A DNA stretch of 64,000 bases. Source: UKL13-2 sp031431435 (GTDB taxonomy: Bacteria > Pseudomonadota > Gammaproteobacteria > Burkholderiales > Usitatibacteraceae). The first letter of the stretch is position 1. Every line of letters begins with the position of its first letter. The stretch is taken from NCBI GenBank assembly GCA_031431435.1, contig JANPDI010000199.1:13597-77596 (forward strand). Direction: 5' to 3'. The notes under the pieces were generated by a model. That model worked only from the letters and a program-made list of their open reading frames with translations. It had not been told where the DNA came from and made no database searches. The translations under genes and the position numbers were made by a program. This document shows, piece by piece, positions 34,103 to 42,987 of the stretch.

Positions 34103-35227
34103 ATGATGAAAAAACGAAAACTGGCGCTGATCGGCGCATCGGTATTGACCGGCATTTTTTTGACCGGTGGCGTTGTTTTGGCCCAGCGTGGTGAGCGCGC
34201 CGAGCGACCGGTGGAGCAGCGCCAGATCTCGCCGCGTGGTGCCCTGCTCGAGCAGGAAAAAGCGCTGGTCAGTTTGTTTGAAAATGCCGCGCCGTCGGTG
34301 GCGTATCTGACCACCGAAACACGGGTAAGACGCGGCTTTTTTGGCGAGCAGGTTGGCGTCGAACAGGGTGCCGGATCCGGCTTTGTTTGGGACAATCGCG
34401 GGCATGTGGTCACCAACCACCACGTTGTGGCCAATATTGTGGTGGGGCGCGACAAGGTGCTGGTGCAGCTCGATAACGGCAAGGAGCCGATTGCCGCTGA
34501 AGTGGTGGGCACCTCGCCGGTTTATGACCTTGCAGTCGTGAGGCTGACACAGGTGCCGCCAAACATTCGGCCGCTGCCGCTCGGCACCTCGAAAGACTTA
34601 AAGGTGGGACAGTCGGTGATTGCCATTGGTAATCCATTTGGGCTTTCGCGAACCCTGACGGCCGGCATCATCTCTGCGTTGGACCGTTATTTGCCGACTG
34701 ATGACTACGCCGAAATTGCCGGTGGTATTCAGACCGATGCGGCGATTAATCCCGGCAATTCTGGCGGCCCGCTGCTCGACAGCGCGGGCAGGTTGATCGG
34801 CGTGAATCAGCAAATCCGCTCGTCGTCACGCTCATCCGCCGGAGTCGGTTTTGCCATTCCGGTTGATACCGTCAACCGCGTGGTACCGCAGTTGATCGCG
34901 CGTGGCTACGCGTCGTTTCCGGGCATTGGCATTCAGGCGATTGACCCGATGCTGGTCGCCAGTAACGGCATCAAGGGCGTGGTGATCGGTGCATTGGTGA
35001 ACGGTTCACCCGCCGCCGAGGCCAAATTAAAACCGTTTTCGCGCCGCACCAGCGAGCTTGGCGATGTGATCGTCGGTGTGAACGGCAGGCCGGTCGAAAC
35101 GCTCTCGACGTTTGTCGCGGAGCTCGATCGCGTCGGCATCGGCAACGTCGCCGAGTTATCGGTCTTACGGGACGGAAAGAGCCGTAAAGAGCGGCTGCGT
35201 GTTATTGACACAAATCGTCGCCCGTGA
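34103..35227 (+). CDS. HtrA/DegS-type serine protease with one PDZ domain
   Basis: 374 residues. An N-terminal helix (LALIGASVLTGIFLTGGVVLA) serves as signal or anchor. The trypsin-like domain carries His in VVTNHHVVANIV (about 106), Asp in YDLAVVRL (about 141) and Ser in NPGNSGGPLLD (about 219). One PDZ domain at about 270-370 has the GVNGRPVETLSTFVAELDRVG groove. With a single PDZ and an N-terminal anchor it resembles DegS more than DegP. Cleavage of envelope proteins or of an anti-sigma factor is possible, and an ECF operon exists at 21-23.7 kb, but no link is shown. Confidence 0.92.
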   Translation: MMKKRKLALIGASVLTGIFLTGGVVLAQRGERAERPVEQRQISPRGALLEQEKALVSLFENAAPSVAYLTTETRVRRGFFGEQVGVEQGAGSGFVWDNRGHVVTNHHVVANIVVGRDKVLVQLDNGKEPIAAEVVGTSPVYDLAVVRLTQVPPNIRPLPLGTSKDLKVGQSVIAIGNPFGLSRTLTAGIISALDRYLPTDDYAEIAGGIQTDAAINPGNSGGPLLDSAGRLIGVNQQIRSSSRSSAGVGFAIPVDTVNRVVPQLIARGYASFPGIGIQAIDPMLVASNGIKGVVIGALVNGSPAAEAKLKPFSRRTSELGDVIVGVNGRPVETLSTFVAELDRVGIGNVAELSVLRDGKSRKERLRVIDTNRRP

Positions 35228-35272
35228 AGCGGTGATACGGTATTGTCGACGGCAACTATCCACGGGGTCCGT

Positions 35273-36670
35273 ATGAAACCAATCCAACTCCGCGTGTTGG
35301 CGCTTGCCATCACCACCACTTGCTGCACCTTTTCTGCCATTGCCCAAGTGCCGGCCAAATCGGGTGCGGTAAATACCGCGAACGAAAAGTCCGTCGTCAA
35401 AATGGCCGGCGAAATTTCGGCGTCGCGCATCGAAGCCAATATCCGCAAGTTAGCCGGATTTGGCACCCGCAACACACTATCGGAAACCGAAAGTGAAAGC
35501 CGTGGTATTGGTGCGGCGCGCCGCTGGATCAAACGCGAACTTGATGCCTGCAGCAAAGCCAACGGTGGCCGGCTGGAGGTTGCCTTTGATACACACATTG
35601 CCCCGGTCTCGCCGCGTATCGCCAAACCGACCGAGTTGATCAATGTGGTGGCCACCCTCCCTGGTATGCAGGCGGAATCAAAAGAGCGTATTTATGTCGT
35701 CTCGGGTCACTATGACTCGATGCCGACACTGCCAACAGACGGGACCACCGACGCGCCGGGTGCCAATGACGACGCGTCCGGCACGGCTGCGTCGATGGAG
35801 TTGGCGTGTGTGATGTCGAAATATCAGTTTGACGCCACCTTGATTTTTATGGCGGTGGCGGGCGAAGAGCAAGGCTTGGTCGGCGCGCGGCTGTGGGCCA
35901 CCCAGGCGAAGGGACGCAATGCCAATATCGCCGGCATGATCACCAACGACATCATCGGCAATACCAAGGGGGCGGATGGCACCGTGATCAAGGACCGCGT
36001 GCGTTTGTTTGCCGAGGGCGTGCCACCCCAAAAGGATTTACCCGACGAGGTGATTACGGCGTTGCGGACCGGTGGCGAGAATGATCTGCCGACACGCCAA
36101 CTCGCGCGTCATATCAAATCATCTGCAGATCGTTTTCTCAAAGACATCAAGGTCGATGTGATTTATCGCCGCGACCGTTATTTGCGCGGTGGCGATCATT
36201 TCCCGTTTCTCGATCTTGGTTACGCTGCGGTGCGTATGACCGAGCCGATCGAAAACTGGCAACATCAACATCAGAATCCGCGTGTCGAAAACGGCAAACA
36301 ATACGGCGATTTGCCAGAATTTGTCGACTTCGACTATGTGGCGAAAGTGACGCGGGTGAATGCGGTGGCGTTGGCGTCGCTGGCACTCGCGCCGGCCAGT
36401 CCGCGCGACGTACAAATGGAAACCATCCAACTCGAAAACAACACAACGTTGCGATGGAAGGCAAACGTCGAGCCTGACCTCGCCGGTTACAAGATTGTCT
36501 GGCGCGATACCACCGCGCCGTTTTGGCAGCACAGCAAGGATGTTGGCAATGTCACCCGCGCCACCATCGACGGGGTGTCAAAAGACAATTTCATTTTTGG
36601 TCTGGTGGCATACGACAAAGACGGCTTTGAAAGTCCGGCCACGTATCCGACGCCGTTTCGGCTCCGGTGA
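35273..36670 (+). CDS. M28-family zinc aminopeptidase, exported
   Basis: 465 residues from ATG 35273, with GGGG upstream. A signal peptide (MKPIQLRVLALAITTTCCTF ... AIAQ) precedes the M28 catalytic domain: zinc ligands His/Asp in VVSGHYDSMPT and APGANDDASGTAA, catalytic Glu in VAGEEQGLVGA, Asp in GMITNDIIGN and His near PIENWQHQHQNPR. Residues about 370-465 form a fibronectin type III-like domain (NTTLRWKANVEPDLAGYKIVWRD), known in this group as a substrate or surface-binding module. It would trim peptides outside the cytoplasm, upstream of the peptide importers. Confidence 0.93.
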   Translation: MKPIQLRVLALAITTTCCTFSAIAQVPAKSGAVNTANEKSVVKMAGEISASRIEANIRKLAGFGTRNTLSETESESRGIGAARRWIKRELDACSKANGGRLEVAFDTHIAPVSPRIAKPTELINVVATLPGMQAESKERIYVVSGHYDSMPTLPTDGTTDAPGANDDASGTAASMELACVMSKYQFDATLIFMAVAGEEQGLVGARLWATQAKGRNANIAGMITNDIIGNTKGADGTVIKDRVRLFAEGVPPQKDLPDEVITALRTGGENDLPTRQLARHIKSSADRFLKDIKVDVIYRRDRYLRGGDHFPFLDLGYAAVRMTEPIENWQHQHQNPRVENGKQYGDLPEFVDFDYVAKVTRVNAVALASLALAPASPRDVQMETIQLENNTTLRWKANVEPDLAGYKIVWRDTTAPFWQHSKDVGNVTRATIDGVSKDNFIFGLVAYDKDGFESPATYPTPFRLR

Positions 36671-36718
36671 TTGTGGTGGTCGCAGGTATGGGCCAGTAAC
36701 GCAACAAACTCGCCATTC

Positions 36719-36763
36719 GGCGGGCGTTTTCAGGCAAAAAATGCTGAAAACCACCGTCCCGCC
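36719..36763. repeat. Intergenic hairpin repeat, copy A
   Basis: GGCGGG (36719-36724) pairs with CCCGCC (36758-36763), and GTTTTCAG (36726-36733) with CTGAAAAC (36744-36751) around a central GCAAAAAATG. It lies between the convergent M28 and alpha/beta-hydrolase genes and touches the stop of the latter, so it can also act as a terminator. Confidence 0.7.
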
Positions 36764-37668
36764 TAGAGTTTGGCCAATCGGCTGGATAGCGCCTCGACGT
36801 ATTGCGGCAGGTGGTGCAAATTCAAATGGGTGCCACCGTCAATTTTGATCAGCGCAGCCTGGGGAGCAATCGCCCTGAGTCGTTCTGCGTGCGAATACGT
36901 AATCAGTTCATCACGGTCGCCATGAATGATGGTGATTGGGCTTTTTACCTTCGGCAACCATTCATTGGTGGTGAAGGTATAACGCATGAGCGGCGCCGGT
37001 AGCCATGAATAATAGTCCCGCCGCATTGCGTCGATATTGTAGAAGGGCGATACCAATACCGTCCAATCCGCACTGATTTCGGTCGCCAACTTTGCCGCGA
37101 GTGTGGCGCCGAGTGACCGGCCAAAGATAACGCGCTTTTTGCCTTCGTATTGTGGCGCCACGGTGTTCCACGCCGTCATGACATCGGCGTGCAGCTGCGC
37201 TTCATTGTCGATGCTGCCGGTGCTCTTGCCATAACCCCGGTAGTCGATCATGAACACGTCAAAATTATTCTTGCGATAGAAGTCGGTGCTTTTTAACCAC
37301 GATGCCAAATTGCCGCCGTTGCCGTGCAGGAAAAAAATCACGCCCTTGGCATTGGGCTGTTTGAAATGTAACGCCGACAGGGTGGCACCTTCCACCGGTA
37401 TCGTGACCTCGGTGGTGTCGACGAGTGTGAACGCATGCGTCGCCGGCAGCGGCACCGGCCGGAAAATCAGACTTTCCTGGCCGGCATAAAACGAACCCAC
37501 GACACCGCCGTAAAGCAGGGTGCCGACAATGACAACGCTGACAAAGCCACGGGCCGCCCGCGCACGCAGCGAGCGCCGCGGGGTGGTCGGTCCGCCAGCT
37601 GTGCCGCTGGCACCGTTGGTACCGTTGGCGTTAGAAGCTGCCAAGGAAGTCCATCTTGCCGACGTCAA
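36763..37668 (-). CDS. Alpha/beta hydrolase, membrane-anchored (BEM46/ABHD13-like)
   Basis: 301 residues. A Gly/Thr-rich start and basic RRSLRARAARG are followed by a transmembrane helix (FVSVVIVGTLLYGGVVGSFYAG), so the catalytic domain is probably periplasmic. The hydrolase core has the oxyanion block FFLHGNGGNLASWLKS, MIDYRGYGKSTGS, the nucleophile in IFGRSLGATLAAKL, Asp in IIHGDRDELITYSHAERL and His in DGGTHLNLHHLP. The substrate is unknown. The start overlaps the upstream DUF1993 gene by 38 bp. Confidence 0.88.
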   Translation of the reverse strand: MTSARWTSLAASNANGTNGASGTAGGPTTPRRSLRARAARGFVSVVIVGTLLYGGVVGSFYAGQESLIFRPVPLPATHAFTLVDTTEVTIPVEGATLSALHFKQPNAKGVIFFLHGNGGNLASWLKSTDFYRKNNFDVFMIDYRGYGKSTGSIDNEAQLHADVMTAWNTVAPQYEGKKRVIFGRSLGATLAAKLATEISADWTVLVSPFYNIDAMRRDYYSWLPAPLMRYTFTTNEWLPKVKSPITIIHGDRDELITYSHAERLRAIAPQAALIKIDGGTHLNLHHLPQYVEALSSRLAKL

Positions 37669-38137
37669 CGCCGTTGTGCCGCAGGATGGTGTAGGTCGTC
37701 ATCACGTGGAAATAAAAATTCGGCATTGCCCAATTGACCAGATACGCCTGCCCTTTGAAATGCATGGTGCGGCCGCCGGGGGTGATGGTGATATCAAAAT
37801 CTTCTTTGCCGTCGATTTGTTCTGGCTTGACGGTTGCGATAAACGCCATGGTCTTGTCGATGCGCGCATAGAGGTCGGCAAACGAGGCTTCCTTGTCCTC
37901 AAACGTCGGAATCTCCTGGCCGCTCAGGCGCGCACAGGCACCCTTGGCGACATCCGTGGCGATCTGCACCTGCCGGGTCAGTGCAAACATGTCCGGTGCG
38001 AGGCGTGCGTTGAGCAACACCGAGGGCTCAATTTTTTTGGCGACCGCAAAGTCTTCACCCTTTTTTAGGATGTCTTTGAGATTGGTGAGCATTTTTTGGA
38101 ATGCCGGCACCGAGGCTTGATACATTGATAGTGACAT
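37631..38137 (-). CDS. DUF1993 family protein
   Basis: 168 residues from ATG 38137, which has a perfect GGAGGG five bases upstream. The opening MSLSMYQASVPAFQKMLTNLKDILKKGEDFA and the ARLAPDMFALTRQVQIATDVAKGACARLSG block are typical of DUF1993, a four-helix DinB-like bundle. The final TYTILRHNGVDVGKMDFLGSF is the conserved C-terminus. DinB-like proteins may bind a metal with a histidine triad, but the role of this family is not known. The frame runs upstream to 38260 without initiation signals. Confidence 0.9.
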   Translation of the reverse strand: MSLSMYQASVPAFQKMLTNLKDILKKGEDFAVAKKIEPSVLLNARLAPDMFALTRQVQIATDVAKGACARLSGQEIPTFEDKEASFADLYARIDKTMAFIATVKPEQIDGKEDFDITITPGGRTMHFKGQAYLVNWAMPNFYFHVMTTYTILRHNGVDVGKMDFLGSF

Positions 38138-38381
38138 GACGCCCTCCGTTGAAATGAACCCCGATTTTATCGGGAACTTCGGATTGATTACGCGGAAAGA
38201 CAACCGATGGATGTGGACATATTGTGCATTGGCGGACATCCAGACCGATTTGGGTGGCAAATTCTGCGTTTCGTCGCATCACGCTTTTATCGACGGCGGC
38301 CTGCATCCAAACTGCCTGCACATTACCTCCAACGCCATACAACAAACAACGCAGCACGCTGTCACCCAAAAAGGAATAATC

Positions 38382-38600
38382 ATGAAAACCCGTAAATCTT
38401 ATGGCTCGACAAATTTTGCGACAACTGCGATGTTATCGGTGCTGGTCGTCGGTATGCACGTCGCCGGCTTTGAATTGCTTGCATCGAACGATGCCGAAAT
38501 GGTGAACCAAATGGTTGCCCAGTCCGAAGTCGTCGCGACGTCGCAAGACGCCCGTCAACCAGTCATCGAAACCATTGTGGTGACCGCAACGCGTCTGTAA
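38382..38600 (+). CDS. Small membrane/exported protein ending in a TonB-box-like motif
   Basis: 72 residues with an excellent AAAGGAAT ribosome site. The N-terminus (MKTRKSYGSTNFATTAMLSV ... LLAS) is a signal peptide or single membrane helix; the rest is polar and ends PVIETIVVTATRL. ETIVVTATR is the TonB-box motif found at the start of many outer-membrane receptors, but here it is followed at once by the stop codon. Small proteins with a C-terminal VVTA(K/T)RL are annotated as hypothetical in related betaproteobacteria as far as I recall. The function is unknown. Confidence 0.65.
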   Translation: MKTRKSYGSTNFATTAMLSVLVVGMHVAGFELLASNDAEMVNQMVAQSEVVATSQDARQPVIETIVVTATRL

Positions 38601-38669
38601 GCACACCACAGGCGCGGCGCGCCGTCTGCCATAATCAAACTCCATAAAAACCATATTGCGAGTTGAAAC

Positions 38670-39779
38670 ATGGCACGTAAACGCCCGACATGGCCGGCAG
38701 GCCGCATTGTCAACCTCGAACATACTTCGGCTGTGCTAAAGGGTAACGCACTCGGCGACCCGCATGTCCGCAAACTAGCCGTCTGGCTACCGCCGCAATA
38801 CGACGAGAATGCCACCAACGGCCGTGGCAAACGTTTTCCCGTGTTGTATGACTTGGTTGGCTTTATGGGATCGGGGCTGGCGCACGTAGGTTGGAAGGGC
38901 TTTGACGAAAATATTCCCGAACGTATTGCGCGCATGATTCATGAAGGCAAAATGGGTCCCGCCATCGTTGTGTTTCCAGATTGTTTCACCTCGCTTGGCG
39001 GTAACCAGTACATCAACTCATCGGCCATTGGCAATTACGCCGACTACCTGACCCGCGAGTTGATCCCGTTTGTTGACCGCGAATTTCGCACGCTCGCCTC
39101 GCGCGAGCACCGCGGCTGCTTTGGCAAATCATCCGGCGGTTACGGCGCCATCATTCACGGCATGAAATACGCCAAGTATTGGGGTGCGGTGGCCAGCCAC
39201 TCCGGTGATGCGTATTTTGATTTTGTCTACATGAACGATTGGCCGCGCACGCTGACCGAACTGACCAAACACCGCACAGTCAAGCGTGTCGATGGTGCAT
39301 ACGATGTGTTGAAAGAGGAAAAGCGCGCGGCGCTTGGCACCGACGACGGCCGCGTGAAGAATTTCCTGCAGCACGCCTGGAAGAAAGACAAGTTGTCGGA
39401 CGGCGAGGGTCATGCGTTGATGATTATCGCCATGGCGGCGAGCTACGACACCGATCCAAAAGCACCGCTAGGCTTTCGGTTGCCGTTTAACCTCGAAACC
39501 GGCGAATTGATTCCAGCCCGGTGGAAAGCGTGGCAAAAGCACGACCCGATTAATCTCGTGACCAAGTATCGCGACAACTTGAAATCGCTCAAGGCAATTT
39601 ATGTCGATTGCGGCTGGCGCGATCAATACGCCATTCACTTTGGCGCACGCATCTTATCCAAGCGGATGAAACTGGCCGGCATCAAGCATGTGTACGAAGA
39701 GTTTGACGATACGCATTCCGGCATTGACTACCGGATCGAGTCGAGCCTGCCGGTGTTGTACAAAGTGCTGAAGGGCTGA
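38670..39779 (+). CDS. Esterase (putative esterase family, alpha/beta fold)
   Basis: 369 residues without a signal peptide. The esterase-D-like domain has VRKLAVWLPPQYDEN, VFPDCFTSLGGNQYINSSAIGNYADYLTRELIPFVDREF, the nucleophile Ser in CFGKSSGGYGA and the late His in EFDDTHSGIDYR. This family includes enterochelin esterase-like and S-formylglutathione hydrolase-like enzymes; GGNQYINS suggests the former broad group. The ATG is preceded by a weak AGTTGAAAC. Confidence 0.87.
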   Translation: MARKRPTWPAGRIVNLEHTSAVLKGNALGDPHVRKLAVWLPPQYDENATNGRGKRFPVLYDLVGFMGSGLAHVGWKGFDENIPERIARMIHEGKMGPAIVVFPDCFTSLGGNQYINSSAIGNYADYLTRELIPFVDREFRTLASREHRGCFGKSSGGYGAIIHGMKYAKYWGAVASHSGDAYFDFVYMNDWPRTLTELTKHRTVKRVDGAYDVLKEEKRAALGTDDGRVKNFLQHAWKKDKLSDGEGHALMIIAMAASYDTDPKAPLGFRLPFNLETGELIPARWKAWQKHDPINLVTKYRDNLKSLKAIYVDCGWRDQYAIHFGARILSKRMKLAGIKHVYEEFDDTHSGIDYRIESSLPVLYKVLKG

Positions 39780-39790
39780 GAGGCCTGGTG

Positions 39791-40024
39791 ATGAAGATCC
39801 AAGCGCTGATGCTGATTCTTGGCGGTGGTTTTGTAGCGGTTTACGCGTTGCAGTCAATGATAAAGGGCGCAATCAATATTGGTGGCAAGCACCAGCCATT
39901 TGTGGCCCGCTACGCCGATGAGCCGGGTTTGTTCGTGTTTGGCGTGCTGTTCATGTTTGTGCTCGGCATCGGCTGCGTCGGTGCGGGGTGGCAGATGTGG
40001 CGTAAGAAATCAGACGACGAATAG
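39791..40024 (+). CDS. Small two-helix membrane protein
   Basis: 77 residues from ATG 39791, with GAGAGG upstream (a GTG one codon earlier is possible). Two hydrophobic helices (IQALMLILGGGFVAVYAL and GLFVFGVLFMFVLGIGCVGAGW) surround a polar loop, and the tail RKKSDDE is charged. No family was recognised. It follows the esterase by 11 bases and is convergent with the peptide transporter operon. Confidence 0.7.
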   Translation: MKIQALMLILGGGFVAVYALQSMIKGAINIGGKHQPFVARYADEPGLFVFGVLFMFVLGIGCVGAGWQMWRKKSDDE

Positions 40025-41050
40025 TCACGCCGCCAACTGGATCGGTATACGTTTTTCTTCCACCGCGTGGCACGCCACCTGCCCGCCATCCGGTGCGGTG
40101 ATCATTTTTGGCGCTTCGCTTTTGCAGCGGTCGTTTGCGTGCGGGCAGCGTGGATGAAACGTACAGCCGGACGGTGGATTGAGTGGATTCGGCACCTCGC
40201 CCGCAACCGGTGTGCGTTGTTTGCCGGTCATCTTCAGATCAGGAATCGCCGATAGCAGCATCTGCGTGTACGGGTGTAACGGCCGCTTAAAAATCATCTT
40301 GGTGTCGGCGACTTCGACCAACCGGCCGAGGTACATGACCCCAACGCGTGTGGAAATGTGGGACACCACCGCCAGATTGTGCGAAATAAACAGGTAGGTC
40401 AGGCCGTATTGACGCTGCAGATCTTTCATCAGATTCAGAATTTGTGCCTGCACCGAGACGTCGAGCGCCGAGGTCGGTTCATCACACACCAGAAACTCCG
40501 GATTGGATGACAACGCGCGTGCAATCGAAATACGTTGGCGCTGTCCGCCGGAAAATTCGTGCGGGAATTTCTCCTGATCCAGCGGCGACAAACCAACCTG
40601 GGTGAGCAATTCGTCAACACGTTTTTTGATCGCGACCGGATCACGCATGATGCCGTGCGCGACAATCGGCTCGGCGACAATCCGGCCGACACGCCAGCGC
40701 GGATTCAGGCTGGCATACGGGTCCTGAAAAATCATCTGGAATCGTTTGCGCAACTGCTGTTGTTCGCCGGTGCTGGCCTTTGCCATATCAACACCATCAA
40801 AAATCACCTCGCCGCGTGATGGCGCATACAGGCCGCAGACCACGCGGGCAATGGTCGATTTGCCGCAACCGGACTCGCCGACCAACGACAGCGTCTCGCC
40901 GCGATTGATGGCGAATGACACACCGTCCACAGCTTTCAGAATTGATCTTGGCTGGCCTTCCAACACACGGTTTAACCACGGTTTGGAAACGTCAAATTCG
41001 CGTGCGACATCACGCACCTCAAGCAACACTTTATTGGTCGGACTGTTCAT
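40025..41050 (-). CDS. dppF: Peptide ABC importer ATP-binding protein, DppF/OppF type
   Basis: 341 residues from ATG 41050, overlapping the preceding gene's stop by ATGA. Walker A is GESGCGKST, the signature FSGGQRQRISIARAL, Walker B FLVCDEPTSALDVSVQ, and the family's C-terminal oligopeptide/dipeptide extension has the four-cysteine region (CTFHPRCPHANDRC) that binds an iron-sulfur cluster in homologues. It forms the second ATPase of the heterodimer driving the importer. It is the last gene of the operon. Confidence 0.95.
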   Translation of the reverse strand: MNSPTNKVLLEVRDVAREFDVSKPWLNRVLEGQPRSILKAVDGVSFAINRGETLSLVGESGCGKSTIARVVCGLYAPSRGEVIFDGVDMAKASTGEQQQLRKRFQMIFQDPYASLNPRWRVGRIVAEPIVAHGIMRDPVAIKKRVDELLTQVGLSPLDQEKFPHEFSGGQRQRISIARALSSNPEFLVCDEPTSALDVSVQAQILNLMKDLQRQYGLTYLFISHNLAVVSHISTRVGVMYLGRLVEVADTKMIFKRPLHPYTQMLLSAIPDLKMTGKQRTPVAGEVPNPLNPPSGCTFHPRCPHANDRCKSEAPKMITAPDGGQVACHAVEEKRIPIQLAA

Positions 41051-42048
41051 GCCATCACCGTTTGTTTGTTGTCGGCTTGTGCATATAGCCAGCAAGACGC
41101 TTGGGTCGCACCGGCGGGCAACAATCCGGGTCGCTCGGTGGTGCAGCGTGCGCCGACTTCCTGCTTGCGGGTGCAGCGCGGGTTGAATGCACAACCGGTT
41201 GGAATGGCGTTCAAGCGCGGCATCGAGCCGTCGATTTGTGTCAGGCGTTCGACCTCATCACCGAGTGTGGGAATCGCGCCCATCAGGCCGACCGTATAGG
41301 GGTGTTTGGGTTTGTGGATCACATCCGCCACAGGCCCGATTTCAGCAATGCGACCGGCATACATCACCGCAACGCGATCGGCGGTTTCGGCGATCACACA
41401 CATGTCGTGTGTGACCAGCAATACCGAGGTGCCGTGTTCGCGGCAGAGTTTTTTCAGCAGCGTGATGATTTGCGCCTGAATCGACACATCCAGCGCGGTG
41501 GTCGGTTCATCGGCAATGATGAGTTTGGGTTGTGCGGCGAGGGCCAATGAGATCACCACGCGCTGACGCATGCCGCCGGAGAATTGGTGCGGGTAATGGT
41601 CGATGCGTTTTTCGGCTGCCGGAATGCCGACCTCGTTGAGCAGGTCAATGGCACGTTTTTTGGCTTCTTCGGGCGTGACCGGAAGATGCGTCAGGATTGT
41701 CTCGGTGATTTGCCGACCGATGGTGTAAAGCGGATTAAGCGAGGTCAGCGGATCCTGAAAAATGGCACCGATTTCACGGCCGCGGATTTTACGAAATTCT
41801 TCAAACGGCAGGTTATCAATGCGTCGGCCGTTCAGCAGAATCTCGCCACTGGCAATGCGGCCCGGTGGTTCGAGCAGGCCAATGATGGCCGCACCGGTGA
41901 GCGATTTACCCGCACCGGATTCACCCACCACACCCAATACTTCGCCGGGCGCAATGGTGAAACTGATATCGTCGACCGCCGTCAGCAGACCGCGTCGTGT
42001 GGGGAACTGCACGCGCAGATTGTTGACTTCAAGCAATGGTGTTGTCAT
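41047..42048 (-). CDS. dppD: Peptide ABC importer ATP-binding protein, DppD/OppD type
   Basis: 333 residues from ATG 42048. Walker A is GESGAGKSL, with Leu where most family members have Ser/Thr-Ser or Thr (the same GESGAGKSL is common in OppD/DppD proteins). The signature is FSGGMRQRVVISLAL and Walker B LIIADEPTTALDVSIQ; the C-terminal cysteine motif CAFNPRC ... CTTERP is present. It pairs with the DppF-type ATPase. Its stop overlaps that gene's ATG. Confidence 0.95.
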   Translation of the reverse strand: MTTPLLEVNNLRVQFPTRRGLLTAVDDISFTIAPGEVLGVVGESGAGKSLTGAAIIGLLEPPGRIASGEILLNGRRIDNLPFEEFRKIRGREIGAIFQDPLTSLNPLYTIGRQITETILTHLPVTPEEAKKRAIDLLNEVGIPAAEKRIDHYPHQFSGGMRQRVVISLALAAQPKLIIADEPTTALDVSIQAQIITLLKKLCREHGTSVLLVTHDMCVIAETADRVAVMYAGRIAEIGPVADVIHKPKHPYTVGLMGAIPTLGDEVERLTQIDGSMPRLNAIPTGCAFNPRCTRKQEVGARCTTERPGLLPAGATQASCWLYAQADNKQTVMA

Positions 42049-42071
42049 GTTGGTATCCAGATCTATTTGCA

Positions 42072-42986
42072 CTAACGCAGTTTCGGGTTCAGGGCGTCGC
42101 GCAGCCAGTCGCCGATGATGTTGATCGACAGCACCAGAATTACCAGCATCACGCCTGGAAATACGGTGATCCACCACTCGCCGGAGAACAGGAAGTCATT
42201 GCCGATCCGAATCAAGGTGCCCAGCGACGGTTGGGTCGGTGGAACACCCACACCAAGAAACGATAGTGTGGCCTCGGTGATGATGGCCGTGCCGACGTGT
42301 AACGTGGCGAGCACAAACACCGGTCCCATCACGTTGGGCAGCACATGCGAAAACATGATGATCAACGGTTTGCGACCAATCACGCGCGCGGCCTGTACGT
42401 ATTCTTTGTTGCGTTCGACCAGCGTTGAACCGCGTACGGTGCGTGCGTACTGCACCCAACCGGAGGCGGCGATGGCAAAAATCAACACATAGACGGCAAC
42501 ATCATCGTGCCCGTCTTTGCCCATTACCACCCGTGCGACACCGTCAATTAACAACGCGATCAAAATCGCCGGGAATGACAATTGGATATCCGCGATGCGC
42601 ATGATAAACGCATCCACCGCGCCACCGACGTAGCCTGAGATCAGCCCGAGTGTGATGCCGACAACCATCGACAGCGCCACCGCGCAAATGCCGACCAGCA
42701 ATGAGACGCGCGAACCGTACATGATGGTTGAAAGCACGTCGCGACCCTGATCATCGGTGCCGAGAAAAAACGCCGCTTTGCCGGCTTCGGTCCAGGCGGG
42801 CGGTGTGAAGGCGTCGAGCAGGTTTAATGTTTTCAGATCAAATGGGTTGTGTGGCGCAATCAGCGGCGCCAGGAACGCGCCAAGCAGGCATATGAGCGCC
42901 AGGATGGCGGCGCCAATGACCAGCGGGTGGCGCTTGAAGCTGTACCAAAGATCACTGTCCAACACGCGCTTGAAGGTATCGATCAT
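42072..42986 (-). CDS. dppC: Peptide ABC importer permease, DppC/OppC type
   Basis: 304 residues from ATG 42986, one base after the stop of the DppB-type gene. An N-terminal helix (VIGAAILALICLLGAFLAPLI) and the periplasmic FFLGTDDQGRDVLSTIMYGSR motif, which is diagnostic for DppC-type subunits, precede the five-helix permease core with the EAA loop (VQAARVIGRKPLIIMFSHVLPNV) that docks the ATPases. The final WLRDALNPKLR is also typical. Confidence 0.95.
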   Translation of the reverse strand: MIDTFKRVLDSDLWYSFKRHPLVIGAAILALICLLGAFLAPLIAPHNPFDLKTLNLLDAFTPPAWTEAGKAAFFLGTDDQGRDVLSTIMYGSRVSLLVGICAVALSMVVGITLGLISGYVGGAVDAFIMRIADIQLSFPAILIALLIDGVARVVMGKDGHDDVAVYVLIFAIAASGWVQYARTVRGSTLVERNKEYVQAARVIGRKPLIIMFSHVLPNVMGPVFVLATLHVGTAIITEATLSFLGVGVPPTQPSLGTLIRIGNDFLFSGEWWITVFPGVMLVILVLSINIIGDWLRDALNPKLR

Positions 42987-42987
42987 G

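Noticed and set aside
40801..42050. Loss of a Walker A residue in the DppD-type ATPase (GESGAGKSL)
   Set aside because: GESGAGKSL is a normal variant in OppD/DppD proteins, so it is not evidence of inactivation.
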